From assembly GCF_035207705.1 (NCBI RefSeq), contig NZ_CP128187.1:682001-746000 (forward strand): a stretch of 64,000 nt of DNA, given 5' to 3'. The stretch comes from Maribacter sp. BPC-D8 (GTDB lineage Bacteria; Bacteroidota; Bacteroidia; Flavobacteriales; Flavobacteriaceae). Each line of letters starts with the position of its first letter. Positions within the stretch are counted from its first letter, which is position 1. A model generated the notes under the pieces. It ran no database searches, had not been told where the DNA came from, and worked only from the letters and a program-made list of their open reading frames with translations. Below are positions 28,663 through 38,459 of this stretch, in pieces. The position numbers and the translations under genes were made by a program.

Positions 28663-29670
28663 TTATTCATCTTCTTTTAATTCAATTTTACTGGTAGTAG
28701 TAACCAAGGTTTTAATTTGGTCACCAATACTTTTTTCAATTATAAATACTAGCGTATCTCCTATAGCTAAGTTATTTTTCTCTTCTTTGAAACTAGTCAT
28801 ATAATCTTCAGATAATCGATAAGATTTTCTGTCATCTCGTTCTGTTTTGTTGATGTCAATACGGTGTGGAACTCCTTGGTAAACTAATTGTTTAGCACCA
28901 TTACTATCTTCGAATCGATAAGCTTCTTCATTAAAACACCTTAAATCTACAGAAGTAACTTCATCAGAAAAACCAATTATCTGTACATAATACTGGTACT
29001 TTTTTGAAAAATTATTCCATTTTTCCATTTCCGGAGGAATGTTATTTTTTATGATACTATCTGTTTCTTTGCTATTAGAATCAAAGTCTTCAGGTAAAGA
29101 ATTTAAGAGTTCATCTCCAAAGGCATTCCAATCATAACTATCAAATTCTTTTGCTTGATACGTAGCAATCTCTTTTTGAAAATAATATTTACCCGAAGCC
29201 CAAAGTGTCACCATACCACCAGGCGCAATACCAACTCCAAATTCATATCCATAAACATCAGATCCACCGTATGGACTAAATGAGTGCATTTTTGATTTTT
29301 CTAACTTAAATAAACTATCTATTGTTTTATGCGGAAGCTCAAAAGTGCCTTTATATATTTTACGTTCACGAAGAGAAACCCAATGGCAGGATAAGGTATA
29401 TGGTGGAGGAAAATTTTCAAATTCATAATTACTGGCAAACCCCCAATATGCATTATCTTCTTTATAGTCTTCAGAAATAGTTATTGATTGATTTTTATTT
29501 TCAGTAAACAGTTCAAACTTGCCCATAATAGGGTGGTGCTCTGCTACACCAATACTAAGTGAATAATTTTCTCGCGCAAAGGTTTGGTATGTAATCATTC
29601 GCCATACATGTAACCCTATGAGAATTACGGTAATGATTAAAAAGGATAAAGTAAGTTTATGTATTCTCAT
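28663..29670 (-). CDS. DUF2931-like membrane-anchored protein
   Basis: The protein has 335 residues. An N-terminal membrane segment (residues 8-24) is followed by an extracytoplasmic domain with PPPYTLSCHWVSLRERKIYKG and GVGIAPGGMVTLWASG, which match the conserved features of DUF2931 proteins as I know them (a WxS..E...Y segment and an APGG.V.VW segment). DUF2931 proteins are common in Bacteroidota accessory islands, with unproven roles. It starts 3 bases after the stop of the small membrane protein at 29674, so the two are one transcript. Confidence 0.6.
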   Translation of the reverse strand: MRIHKLTLSFLIITVILIGLHVWRMITYQTFARENYSLSIGVAEHHPIMGKFELFTENKNQSITISEDYKEDNAYWGFASNYEFENFPPPYTLSCHWVSLRERKIYKGTFELPHKTIDSLFKLEKSKMHSFSPYGGSDVYGYEFGVGIAPGGMVTLWASGKYYFQKEIATYQAKEFDSYDWNAFGDELLNSLPEDFDSNSKETDSIIKNNIPPEMEKWNNFSKKYQYYVQIIGFSDEVTSVDLRCFNEEAYRFEDSNGAKQLVYQGVPHRIDINKTERDDRKSYRLSEDYMTSFKEEKNNLAIGDTLVFIIEKSIGDQIKTLVTTTSKIELKEDE

Positions 29671-29673
29671 ATT

Positions 29674-29970
29674 CTAATGCTGAAAAGCTGCTGCAAGCCC
29701 TGTTAAAAATGCTATACCTAGTGCTACTAGTAATGAAATTACTACGGCTATTATACCAAGAATTTTAAATGTTTTTTTATTTTTAGAAGTATCGAAATAT
29801 GCTATCAAAAACAGCTGAATTGCAACTACTACCCAAAAGAAATTGAAAATATACAAGAGGTCGTTTTCATGACTACTCATTTCTAATAAAAGAGTAAAAA
29901 GCAATATGGTGTTTATAATAGCTATTAGAAATGTCAAAGAGCTATTAAACTTTGGTATGGTTTTGATCAT
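29674..29970 (-). CDS. Small membrane protein, unknown
   Basis: The protein has 98 residues and three hydrophobic segments (about 12-28, 38-58 and 68-92), with a short polar linker of the DTSKNKKT type. It is unrecognised. It is the first gene of a two-gene unit with the DUF2931-like gene (3-base gap), so a role as a membrane partner of that protein is possible. Confidence 0.55.
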   Translation of the reverse strand: MIKTIPKFNSSLTFLIAIINTILLFTLLLEMSSHENDLLYIFNFFWVVVAIQLFLIAYFDTSKNKKTFKILGIIAVVISLLVALGIAFLTGLAAAFQH

Positions 29971-30037
29971 ATTTTAAATTATAATGGCACCGTTATTATT
30001 TTATTATTAATTACCTATAGAGGTGTTATCTGCAAAA

Positions 30038-30397
30038 TTATTTTAATTCACACTTTACGTCAGCCATATACCCGGCTTTCTGTTCAATCCATTCGTTCAA
30101 GTCTAAAGTATCATTTTCAGACTTTATAAAAACCCTATTCCAAGATTTTTTTAGAATTTGTCCTTTGGCTATAAGTTCTTCGGTATTTCTATCTAAAATT
30201 ATAACCGTATCATTTTGTTTTCCATTAAAAAAGACGTGATTATTTCTCCCATAATAATCTTCAATATCAAGCATATATAGATAACTGCCTATAATCCCCA
30301 AAAATAGAATTAGAAAAATGATTGTTAATTTTAAAGAGCGTTTATAAATCAAAAATATTATTAATAAAAGAAAGAGAACCAATGCAACTATTGACAT
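30038..30397 (-). CDS. Small membrane-anchored protein, unknown
   Basis: The protein has 119 residues. Two N-terminal hydrophobic helices (1-18 and 24-45) precede a polar tail containing NDTVIILDRNTEELIAKG and NDTLDLNEWIEQ. No family is recognised. It is followed 67 bases later by the 98-residue membrane protein gene, in the same direction. Confidence 0.5.
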   Translation of the reverse strand: MSIVALVLFLLLIIFLIYKRSLKLTIIFLILFLGIIGSYLYMLDIEDYYGRNNHVFFNGKQNDTVIILDRNTEELIAKGQILKKSWNRVFIKSENDTLDLNEWIEQKAGYMADVKCELK

Positions 30398-30465
30398 AAA
30401 TGATATGTTTTAGGGTTAGCCTATAATTGTTTATTCGTGTTTTTTACGAATGTCATTTTAGAATA

Positions 30466-30948
30466 CTAATCTCCATCCAGTAAGTATATTTCAGAAAGTG
30501 ATATTTGCTCTTTAGAATAAGTAAAACATAATTTTTTTAAATAAACCGAATTATGGGCTATTGCCTCGGTATTAAATTCGTAGCAATTTCCTTTAACATC
30601 AAAATAATCAGATTTTCTTCTTGTACTTTGGTCAGTATAAGTCTCTGGGGTATTAAAGAAATCTAATTTTTGATTTCCACTTAAATAGAAAGTATCCACG
30701 TTATTATCTATTGAATGATTGATAACAACCTTAATACTATCTCGTTCTAAAAATTGAGCTACGTATTCAATTATAGAAGTGTCTTGCTCACTAAAACCTT
30801 CATTTATTCTTTTTGATGCAAAGTATATTTCAGAATCAGTTTGTTCGTTCTTAAAACTTGCTTGCATAGCGTTATTGTTAATACCGTTTTTGCACGACAA
30901 TATCGATACTAACAGAATCCCAAAAAATATCTTTGTTACATAACTCAT
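30466..30948 (-). CDS. Hypothetical lipoprotein (array gene)
   Basis: The protein has 160 residues. The lipobox is LVSILSCKN. The mature part has no recognised motif. Its 5' flank (30949-31023) contains the inverted words GTTTGCAT and ATGCAAAT, 21 bases apart, which may be a short regulatory or cassette-border structure. Confidence 0.5.
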   Translation of the reverse strand: MSYVTKIFFGILLVSILSCKNGINNNAMQASFKNEQTDSEIYFASKRINEGFSEQDTSIIEYVAQFLERDSIKVVINHSIDNNVDTFYLSGNQKLDFFNTPETYTDQSTRRKSDYFDVKGNCYEFNTEAIAHNSVYLKKLCFTYSKEQISLSEIYLLDGD

Positions 30949-31023
30949 ATGAATGTATTTTCAATAGTACGTTTGCATTTCAAAAGTTCATAAATCATAT
31001 GCAAATTCTTCTAGTACGTATGC

Positions 31024-33306
31024 TTAATGCTTTAAGGTATTAAGTTTAATTTCTTCTAAGGTTTTTTGGTATTCAGCAAGATTTTTATGGTCGCTGTCAA
31101 TAGCCAGTTGGATAGCTTTAGATTCTAATTCAATGGCGCTATTTTTATCACCTAATAAGTATGCTAAATGGGCAAGCGTATCGACGTAAAAATGACTCTC
31201 AGGCGATAATTCAACTGAAATTTTTGACCATTTTTGTGCTTTCAGAAGTAAACTCTTATCGGTATTGTTTTTTGTTACCACATCCCAAGCCATTGCATTA
31301 CCTAAAGTCGATAAAAGATACTGCATATCATCGATGTAAATACATTCGCATGATCTATAAAATGATTCTAGCTGTTCATTAAAATTTTCATTTAAAGGAG
31401 CTACTTCATTTACCAATGCATCAAATTTCTCAATACTTAATTTCTGATTATTATATAGGTAGATATAATAGTAGAAAATGGAATAGTATTTTTCAGACTC
31501 CATGTTATTTAAATTTTCATAAATGGCTGTTACCAAAGCCGGATGCATAGCTTCATCTCCATGTCTACTTTTAAGTATTTCTCTAATAGTAGCATATTGA
31601 TTTTGACTAAACCGCTCTGAAGATTTAGTATGAATTTTTGATGTTTCAACAGGAAATCTAGAGAGGTACAAACAAAACTCATAATATATTTTGGTAGGTG
31701 CATAATTTCCTTTTTCACCTGCAATATCATCGAAAAACGACTCTACAGTTATGAAATCGAATGCTAGTTTAGCATAATCAAAATCAATAGCGGTATCATT
31801 TTTATGCTCTTCTACCAATCTATCTAACTCTTGCCTAATATCTTTATAATCAATTTGCGGATAGAAGTATTGAACATTTGTCTTAAACCCAGGGTAAGCA
31901 TTCTTACTTTCCCCAATTATGTGTATTTGCGAATCAATGATACTCTCATCAGCACTTTTTACTCTCTTGGTAATGGCTACATCAATAATATCATGATATC
32001 GCTGTTTACCTAAATTTAAGAAGTCTTTAGCGGTTGTGTTTTTTGCTTTTAATTTTCTTTCTAGTTTATTTAATTCATTGATAGCTAAAAGATTTTCTGA
32101 TAATTCTTGATCTATACCATGGTACTTGTAGTAAAAACGTTCAGTGTTAATATCTTCGGTATATACAATATCTAAATCGCTATTTAGGGCAAAGACTTCA
32201 TCAGTACTTTCTGGTCTATATTTCGAAAGTTCAGTTAAGTCTTCTGGCTTTATGTAATAAACTAAAAACTGATTATAGTTATAATCACTTAAATACGACT
32301 TTTCTGCACCGCTATAAACGTTATCAAAAATGTCATAAAAATAGGCGACATCGTTATTTCTAAGTAAAGAATTTAAAACTAATAATACCTTAGAGTCGTC
32401 TGCTTTTACAGCCGCTACAGCTTCCTTTAAATGGTTGAATTCATATTTCTTATACTCTTCATTTCTAGGGGGAGGACTAATGGTCAATACAGGCTTATAA
32501 ACATATTTTGGATCATTGAACTTTTTATAAACTTCCTTTTTAACCTCTACAGGCACTTTCCAATTAGGGAAAGAATCTATTTTAGTACGTTTTACATATG
32601 TTGAAGGTGTAAAAACCGAAGAAAATGCTTTACTGTCAATGTCAAGTATTTTTCGAGTACTTCCATATATTTCTGCAACGGCAAATTTTGAATTGAATAT
32701 ATTATTTTTATCTCGTATAGTTCGGTGGTCTACATAAGCATTAGCCGCATTTTTTGAAAGCGAAAATTGGTTCATGAGGTATGTTACTTTTTCCTCTTCG
32801 CTTTCACTGGTAACCTCTTCTTTTAAAACAAATTGTATTTCTGTTGTTCTTGGTATTTTAACACTCAAATAACCGTTAAAAGCAAACGGTTTAACATTTT
32901 CAGTATTAAAAAATAGTGTTTCGTAAATTAAATTTAAATAGGTGAAGTCTTCATCTCCTTTGGCTTTAAAACCCAGGTAATAATCTTCATCTTTTGCATC
33001 TAAACCTCGTCTATAAAAATTAACGGTAATACTGTCTTTAATAATCTCAGCATAATCTTCGGTTACATGAAAGCCTTCAACTTCATAACCAATATCATCT
33101 AAATAGATAACTGTTTCTCTGCCAGTATCAAACTTACCGTGTGATCCCTCTTTTAATATAATGTTGTACGTATTGTCTTCTTTAAAATGAAATTCAGCAC
33201 CACGGGTACTAGGTGAACCGTAATATATTTTCTCTTCTTGGGCGTTAGCATAGAAAACTGAACAGAAAAGCAGTAAAAAAAATAATTGTTTTTTAATTAA
33301 TGACAT
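31024..33306 (-). CDS. Large exported hypothetical protein with TPR-like C-terminus
   Basis: The protein has 760 residues. A Sec signal peptide ends in VFYANAQ. The first 230 residues look beta-rich, the rest helical. The C-terminus has a TPR-like pair, SLLLKAQKWSKISVELSPES and YVDTLAHLAYLLGDKNSAIE, of the kind seen in Bacteroidota thioredoxin-like or TPR exported proteins. The function is unknown. It is the largest gene of the array. Upstream lies a short palindromic element whose left box is 26 bases from its start codon. Confidence 0.6.
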   Translation of the reverse strand: MSLIKKQLFFLLLFCSVFYANAQEEKIYYGSPSTRGAEFHFKEDNTYNIILKEGSHGKFDTGRETVIYLDDIGYEVEGFHVTEDYAEIIKDSITVNFYRRGLDAKDEDYYLGFKAKGDEDFTYLNLIYETLFFNTENVKPFAFNGYLSVKIPRTTEIQFVLKEEVTSESEEEKVTYLMNQFSLSKNAANAYVDHRTIRDKNNIFNSKFAVAEIYGSTRKILDIDSKAFSSVFTPSTYVKRTKIDSFPNWKVPVEVKKEVYKKFNDPKYVYKPVLTISPPPRNEEYKKYEFNHLKEAVAAVKADDSKVLLVLNSLLRNNDVAYFYDIFDNVYSGAEKSYLSDYNYNQFLVYYIKPEDLTELSKYRPESTDEVFALNSDLDIVYTEDINTERFYYKYHGIDQELSENLLAINELNKLERKLKAKNTTAKDFLNLGKQRYHDIIDVAITKRVKSADESIIDSQIHIIGESKNAYPGFKTNVQYFYPQIDYKDIRQELDRLVEEHKNDTAIDFDYAKLAFDFITVESFFDDIAGEKGNYAPTKIYYEFCLYLSRFPVETSKIHTKSSERFSQNQYATIREILKSRHGDEAMHPALVTAIYENLNNMESEKYYSIFYYYIYLYNNQKLSIEKFDALVNEVAPLNENFNEQLESFYRSCECIYIDDMQYLLSTLGNAMAWDVVTKNNTDKSLLLKAQKWSKISVELSPESHFYVDTLAHLAYLLGDKNSAIELESKAIQLAIDSDHKNLAEYQKTLEEIKLNTLKH

Positions 33307-33331
33307 TCTTAAGATTATATGATTTATTTAA

Positions 33332-33458
33332 TACAACGTTGAAAATATGCCAAGTAGTGCAGTTTGCCGGCAATTATTTTTAATTTGTGGATAATACCAA
33401 TAAAGTACAGCCTTTAGATGAAACACTACTATTTTTATTTACCGCGCATGGCGTTGTA
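33332..33458. repeat. Short, divergent attC-like palindrome (R10)
   Basis: TACAAC at 33332-33337 and GTTGTA at 33453-33458 bound 127 bases. Behind the boxes the arms share GCC/GGC pairing (ATATGCC on the left, ATGGC before the right box). The gene at 31024 starts 26 bases from the left box. The remaining 130 bases to the stop at 33590 carry CAAATTGAAATATTGGTGG, a further trace of the element core. It is less well conserved than R3-R9. Confidence 0.5.
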
Positions 33459-33589
33459 GTTAGTTCTTATTTACCGGTAGATATAAGTAGTGGTAGATGA
33501 AACGACGTGTGGGTTTAGTTCTACTCTTGTCTTGTCTAAAACCAAATTGAAATATTGGTGGTCGTTATGAAAAAAGCACAAGTTTTGTT

Positions 33590-34681
33590 TTACTTATTTA
33601 AGATGTTAGCATCTTTATCTTCTTTCAGAATATTTATTTTTAGAAAATGAAAAAAAGTCTTTTCATCGCCACGTTGAAAAAACCAAAATAATATGGTAAC
33701 AAGAAGTATCATCGTTGCTAATTCAAAAAATCCGAAAGCTAATGTTATTGCAACTAATGAGATATAAATTAAAAATTCATATCTAAATTTAGTGTTCATA
33801 TGAACTCTTAGTAGATTATTTCTTTTTTCAATTTGTATATACGCCTCAAAAGGTTTTAAACCATATTTATTAATAAAAGACCCTAAATTTGAATTAAACA
33901 CTCCAAGCTTAGTAGCATCAACCACTAGTAGATTTTCATTTAGCCATTTAATTTCATAGCTATTTTCATGAACAAGTCTTTCTACTAATTCTTCTTTTGT
34001 AATACTAACTTCAAAATTATCTTTTAAAATAAATCTCGAACGAAAGCTTTTACTTAATTTATTTAATTTTTCATCAATACCTTCAAAATTTCCTATTTCA
34101 TTGAATATAGGTTTTTGTAGAAAAGTTGACAGTTTATTGGCAACTGCAAAGACTTTTTCGCGGTTATTAAAAGTAGCTATATTATATCTTTTGAGATTTT
34201 GCATTACTATAATCAATTGAAAATTAGTAAATAATGCATTCATAGTTCCAATATTACCCGCTGGGATTCTTCTCCTTTCTTGAAAACCTATAATTTGAAT
34301 TCCGAGTATCTTGTCTAATTTCTTTTCTTTTTTTATAAAGTCTTTATGGCTTAATGTAAACTTGCCTGTCTTTATATTAAAATAACGTTTCGTTTTATAA
34401 TTTATATAACCTATTAAGAAGCTAACAGAAAGAATGAAACCTATAAAAATATAAATGGTATAGAACCAGAAAGAGTCTGGCATATTTAGGTCTTTTATGA
34501 AAACATCATAAAATAAGACACTCCATAAACCAATTAAAAATATTTGTAAAAACAGAACTAATATTTTGTTAACTACTGTCGGTTTAAAGAATACCTCATT
34601 TTCTTTTTCTAAATATCTAGTATTGCTATCACTAGCTTTTAGAGGTGTTTTTTCAATCGTATTTTTTTCTTCGAGCTTCAT
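33590..34681 (-). CDS. Hypothetical multi-pass membrane protein (array gene)
   Basis: The protein has 363 residues. Two hydrophobic helices lie near residues 38-58 and 74-94, and a second pair near 303-340. Between them is a 200-residue soluble domain, including LDKILGIQIIGFQERRR. The family is not recognised. The pattern of paired helices around a cytosolic domain resembles some DUF-type PH-like membrane proteins, but I cannot confirm this. Confidence 0.55.
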   Translation of the reverse strand: MKLEEKNTIEKTPLKASDSNTRYLEKENEVFFKPTVVNKILVLFLQIFLIGLWSVLFYDVFIKDLNMPDSFWFYTIYIFIGFILSVSFLIGYINYKTKRYFNIKTGKFTLSHKDFIKKEKKLDKILGIQIIGFQERRRIPAGNIGTMNALFTNFQLIIVMQNLKRYNIATFNNREKVFAVANKLSTFLQKPIFNEIGNFEGIDEKLNKLSKSFRSRFILKDNFEVSITKEELVERLVHENSYEIKWLNENLLVVDATKLGVFNSNLGSFINKYGLKPFEAYIQIEKRNNLLRVHMNTKFRYEFLIYISLVAITLAFGFFELATMILLVTILFWFFQRGDEKTFFHFLKINILKEDKDANILNK

Positions 34682-34998
34682 TTTTTTACGTACAGCTATC
34701 GTTTAGTATAAGAAATGTAGCGTATAGAATAATCACTTCATTTCGGCTTATCAGTTAGCTAGAATTGATTTTTTTTAAAATGCAATATGTTATACTTACT
34801 AGACTTTTTTGTTTAACATAAACGTCTTATTTTATTCTAAATTGTTGGCAATTGTACCTTGTTTAAATTATTCAGGTTCTGTCAAATTACCAGTTGTACC
34901 ATTAAAATCTTTCTTTTTAATCTCAAGTAAAACAATGTTGTTACGTATAGCAGACTTTTGTAGTTAACACCAAGGCTTTATTTTCTATTCATTGTCAC
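34682..34998. other. 317-bp intergenic region without gene
   Basis: It is AT-rich. TTGTACC occurs twice (in CAATTGTACC and AGTTGTACC), and the ends carry partly inverted words (GTACAGCTATCG near 34688 and ACGTATAGCAG near 34945). It may be a decayed palindromic element, but I cannot align it with the intact copies. No coding potential is seen. Confidence 0.35.
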
Positions 34999-35517
34999 CT
35001 ATAGTATTTGCAAAATTTTTGCTACTTCTTTTTTCCATTTTTCTTGGTCATGCATTTTTGCTGAAATTTCGTCACTTGTAATGTTCAATTGCTCAAATAA
35101 TTTCTCGGAATACGGAAACCCAATTTTTTCACCAACAGAGCAAAATAATTCCAAACTATTATCTTCTTCTATTACTAAATCAAAATAGCTCCATAAAACA
35201 TCCATTATAAGTAAATTCCAATTTAACCCATAGTCTTTATAAATCTTATCTTCTTCAAGTGAAAAATACACGATTTTACTTATTGTATTACTTTCAAATA
35301 AAGTGTAAAAAGTATCTCCACAATCAAAAATGGGTGTTATTTCAAAATTTGAAAATATTGTAAAATGTGCCATTGTAGGAAAATAGAAATAAGAAGCTTT
35401 AGGCTCCATAACTACAAATTCTAATTCATCAATTTCACCGGTATTATTTAAAAAAAGTTCTGGAATTTTAAATTTCAATAATTTTGCTTTTCTCTCTTCT
35501 ATCGATGTTAGTTTCAT
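34999..35517 (-). CDS. Accessory hypothetical protein, paralogue of the protein at 20162
   Basis: The frame is open from a TTG at 35562, but ATG 35517 is preferred because the protein (172 residues) then matches the length and start of its paralogue at 20162 (MKLTSIEERKAKLLKFKIP against MKKLTPKEERHSKLLKYGIP). Shared segments include GEIDELxxxxxxPxAxYFYFPTM and FPYSEKLxExLxIT. It is acidic and cytosolic. The role is unknown; both copies lie in accessory DNA. Confidence 0.65.
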   Translation of the reverse strand: MKLTSIEERKAKLLKFKIPELFLNNTGEIDELEFVVMEPKASYFYFPTMAHFTIFSNFEITPIFDCGDTFYTLFESNTISKIVYFSLEEDKIYKDYGLNWNLLIMDVLWSYFDLVIEEDNSLELFCSVGEKIGFPYSEKLFEQLNITSDEISAKMHDQEKWKKEVAKILQIL

Positions 35518-35576
35518 AGTGTAGATAATGTTTGTGTAAAACCCGAAGTTCGTGTTGTTCAAGGGTTTTGTTGCTG

Positions 35577-37190
35577 TTAGTGTTTTTCTTTTTGTGTTTT
35601 GCTAATTTTATCTAGTTCTTTTGATATTACAATCGCCTCTTTGACCACCTCTTCAGGGTACCCGTTAATTTGCAAAATTTTGATTGCATTTCTATTCTTC
35701 AGTTTGCCTTTTTTGAGCTTGTAATCAAAATCTACGGTTTTTTCGTTCACTATTTCACTAAAATGAAAGAGTTCATATTCTTCTGACAGCATCTCGGTTA
35801 ACTCTATATCATGTGTAGATACAAAAACTATATTACCATTTTTAGCCAAAGTCGATAAAACAGCCTTGCCAGCTGAAATTCGCTCTATAGTATTTGTGCC
35901 TTTGTAAATTTCATCTAAAAGAAAGAGATTGATATTTTCGTTTTCACTTTCAGTAATCATTTCTTTGATGGTTAACACTTCTTCAAAATAGTAACTCTTA
36001 TCATTCAGTAAGTCATCACTAATTCTTATCGCAGAAAATATTCGAGTTACCGGAAAAATCAATGATTTCGCAAAGCAAGTATTTATAGTTAGACCAGTAA
36101 TTAGATTTAATCCGATAGTTCTTATAAAAGAAGTCTTACCAGCCATGTTAGAACCAGTTAGTAGAATAGATTTATCAGACACCTCAAGAGTGTTCGTTGT
36201 ACAGTTTATAATTAATGGATGATATATATCTATAGCTTTAATCTTTTTGTCAGTATTATTTATTTCAGGAATACAGAAGTTATCAAGTCCCTTTCTTAAA
36301 GAAGCTATTGAGATCAACATATCTATACGCCCAACAAATTCAAATACGTTTGCTATTTCTTCTCTTTTAGTATTTAACCTATTTAAAACACCAAATAACA
36401 ATAAGGGTTCTAAGAGGAATATGATTTTGACTAACTCTAAAAATATCCATGCTATAGACTCAAATTCACCCTGAAGCTTCGTTTCTAACTTTAAAAACGA
36501 CATTCTATATTTAACTCTATTTATAGTCTTTATAAATCCAGCTAAATTGGGATTTAATTTTTTTAGTTCTTTAATCGAGTTAAAGTAGTTAGCAAAATTA
36601 TTTAACCTCAATAGCTGTGGAATAGCATCTATAATCGATAATAAATTTTTCTTGTTCCAAATATGAATAATAAAGTTAGTTGCAAAAACTCCGAGAAAAA
36701 GGAACAAGAAATTTGGGGAGAAAAACATTAATATAAAAGATAGTAAGCTGGTAAAAGATAATAATTTAACAACGAAAAACCATTTTGGAGGCTGCGGATG
36801 TTCTTTCTGAAAAAGCTCTGATATTCTATAAACATCATATTTTGATAACCTTTCTAACTGACTTTGAATTTTTATTCTAAAAGCAGCATCTTCAGATAAT
36901 AATTGAATAATCTCTTCATTAACACTAGTTTTTTGAGGATCTATTTCAATAGTTCTAAGATTATTATAAAGGTACTGTTGTCCAATTTTTGAAGTTGTTC
37001 TGTCTAAAAACATAAACAATTCTTCAAAATCTAAATCTAGACATGTCTTGTCTGATAGAACTTGAAAGGCTTTTGAATTATCTTTATTTTCAAAGTACTT
37101 TCTAATAGACTGAAAGTCAAAGGATTCATTTTTTAATTTTCCGAACGATTCGGTTAATCTTTTAGTTTGTTTCCTTTTTTTTCTGAACAT
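35577..37190 (-). CDS. MutS-like ATPase with central membrane segments
   Basis: The protein has 537 residues. The C-terminal half is a MutS domain V ATPase: Walker A GSNMAGKT at 346-353, with the MutS-type NMAGK, then Walker B NLFLLDEIYKGT (424-431) and FVSTHDIEL. The middle (about 140-175) contains two hydrophobic helices, and the usual mismatch-recognition domain is missing. This is the MutS-related family common in Bacteroidota, not a mismatch-repair MutS. Its role is unknown, perhaps at the membrane. Its stop lies 60 bases upstream of the paralogue gene's start. Confidence 0.85.
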   Translation of the reverse strand: MFRKKRKQTKRLTESFGKLKNESFDFQSIRKYFENKDNSKAFQVLSDKTCLDLDFEELFMFLDRTTSKIGQQYLYNNLRTIEIDPQKTSVNEEIIQLLSEDAAFRIKIQSQLERLSKYDVYRISELFQKEHPQPPKWFFVVKLLSFTSLLSFILMFFSPNFLFLFLGVFATNFIIHIWNKKNLLSIIDAIPQLLRLNNFANYFNSIKELKKLNPNLAGFIKTINRVKYRMSFLKLETKLQGEFESIAWIFLELVKIIFLLEPLLLFGVLNRLNTKREEIANVFEFVGRIDMLISIASLRKGLDNFCIPEINNTDKKIKAIDIYHPLIINCTTNTLEVSDKSILLTGSNMAGKTSFIRTIGLNLITGLTINTCFAKSLIFPVTRIFSAIRISDDLLNDKSYYFEEVLTIKEMITESENENINLFLLDEIYKGTNTIERISAGKAVLSTLAKNGNIVFVSTHDIELTEMLSEEYELFHFSEIVNEKTVDFDYKLKKGKLKNRNAIKILQINGYPEEVVKEAIVISKELDKISKTQKEKH

Positions 37191-37757
37191 CTAATTAGAG
37201 TAATAATTTGTATTCAATTAATTAGTGCATGTTTTATATGATTTGTTACGTGTTATTCAATTTTATTCAATTTTTTGCATGAAATGAAAAAGCTGATGAA
37301 CACTAATGGTAACGAGTAGCTATTTGCAATAGGGGTATAGAACGTTACAGACTTTAGGTCTAGCACTTAAGCCAAAATTTTTATTTTGTTCTAAAGCTAA
37401 TTAGAAGATAGTGCTAAGGGTGCAAAGAACTTTGGTTTAATGATTTACGAACCGCTCTTTAAAAGAGCTGATCTTATGGTGGTGCGAGAGGCGCACGCTC
37501 ATGTGATCAGCCATGAAGTTTACGCTATTAGTAACTAGCTTTATTTAATTCGAATCTAGACCGATTACCTTAAGCTTAGCTTTTACATTATCGTTATTCT
37601 TTGATAAAGATATTACATGCTTATGTCCGTGCCAATTATTGAGTTTTGATTGAAATATTCTCGTAATTCATAAAACTTATTTTGATTATAATTAAAATAA
37701 ATCAAGTAAACCCAATAAAAGAGAGCATACAAAAAAGGTTACTATCCCTTTAATTAT
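37191..37757. other. 567-bp intergenic region without gene
   Basis: No supported open frame is seen on either strand. The middle holds an imperfect hairpin at 37466-37512 (listed separately) and a smaller stem, GCTCTT / AAGAGC, just before it (37454-37468). Traces such as TCTAAAGCTAATTAG near 37390 recall the cores of the palindromic elements, but the match is weak. It is probably decayed cassette DNA. Confidence 0.4.
37466..37512. repeat. Imperfect 21-bp hairpin in gene-free DNA
   Basis: The left arm AGCTGATCTTATGGTGGTGCG pairs with the right arm around an AGAGG loop in about 15 of 21 positions, with perfect outer (GCTGATC/GATCAGC) and inner (GTGCG/CGCAC) blocks. There is no T-run, so terminator function is doubtful. 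Confidence 0.55.
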
Positions 37758-38333
37758 TTAACAATCATATTTATTATATATTAAATCGTCAAAAAGAATT
37801 TCGTCTAATTTTTCAATAGTCATATTATCTACATCTATTTTTTTTAATTTAATTTTCAACTGTTTATTGGTGTCTGGGCTTATCCATTGTCCGCTAAAAT
37901 CATTTTCGCTTTCTTTTAAAAATAAAACACCAGAGAAGTTGTCTTCAACCATACAGAAAAACTTTTTTTGTCGATCTCTTGTAACTTCTAATAATATCCA
38001 TTTATCCTGATTATCATATTTATACATTGCACTTAGCATTGTTATGTCACCACCGCAAGGACTCTCTTGTTCATTCAAATATAATTGTATATTAATGGTA
38101 CTATCTAAAGTGCCTTTGTACAAAACGGTTCTTAATACGCCAGAGTCGCTAATGCTGTTTTCAGGGTTAAGACTACTATTTTCAAGTGTTGTTTCAAGTT
38201 CTGAATTCATTACCGTGTTCACTTTCTCTGTAGCGGCTAATTCAACCACTGTTTCAGGTGCTGAATTTATTACTTTGTTGGCATTGTCTTTACATGATAA
38301 AAACAATATGACAATCATTATAATTTTGTTCAT
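37758..38333 (-). CDS. Hypothetical lipoprotein (array gene)
   Basis: The protein has 191 residues. The signal peptide has lipobox VILFLSCKD. After it come two similar segments (VINSAPETVVELAAT and VMNSELETTLENSS), encoded by imperfect tandem copies in the DNA. The C-terminal domain has the pattern of small lipocalin-like proteins (SGVLFLKESENDFSGQWISP), but this is not certain. The function is unknown. Confidence 0.55.
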   Translation of the reverse strand: MNKIIMIVILFLSCKDNANKVINSAPETVVELAATEKVNTVMNSELETTLENSSLNPENSISDSGVLRTVLYKGTLDSTINIQLYLNEQESPCGGDITMLSAMYKYDNQDKWILLEVTRDRQKKFFCMVEDNFSGVLFLKESENDFSGQWISPDTNKQLKIKLKKIDVDNMTIEKLDEILFDDLIYNKYDC

Positions 38334-38344
38334 TTGTAATGTTT

Positions 38345-38455
38345 TATATTTTTTATTGCAAAGCCAAATTGAAAGATTTGGTAGACTTAGTAAAAACGCA
38401 TTTACTCTTAAAATAAGTATTTTAGCCAGTATTAATTATAGCTTTTGTTTATAAT
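38345..38455. repeat. Remnant of an attC-like element core
   Basis: AAAGCCAAATTGAAAGATTT followed by GGTAGACTTAGTAAAAACGC corresponds in order and spacing to AAAGCTAAATCCCAAAGATT and TAGCGACATCATAAATATAC of the intact elements, and it has the same orientation. Outer boxes are not recognisable. It sits between the start of the lipoprotein gene at 37758-38333 and the stop of the next gene, as expected for a decayed copy. Confidence 0.4.
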
Positions 38456-38459
38456 ATTT

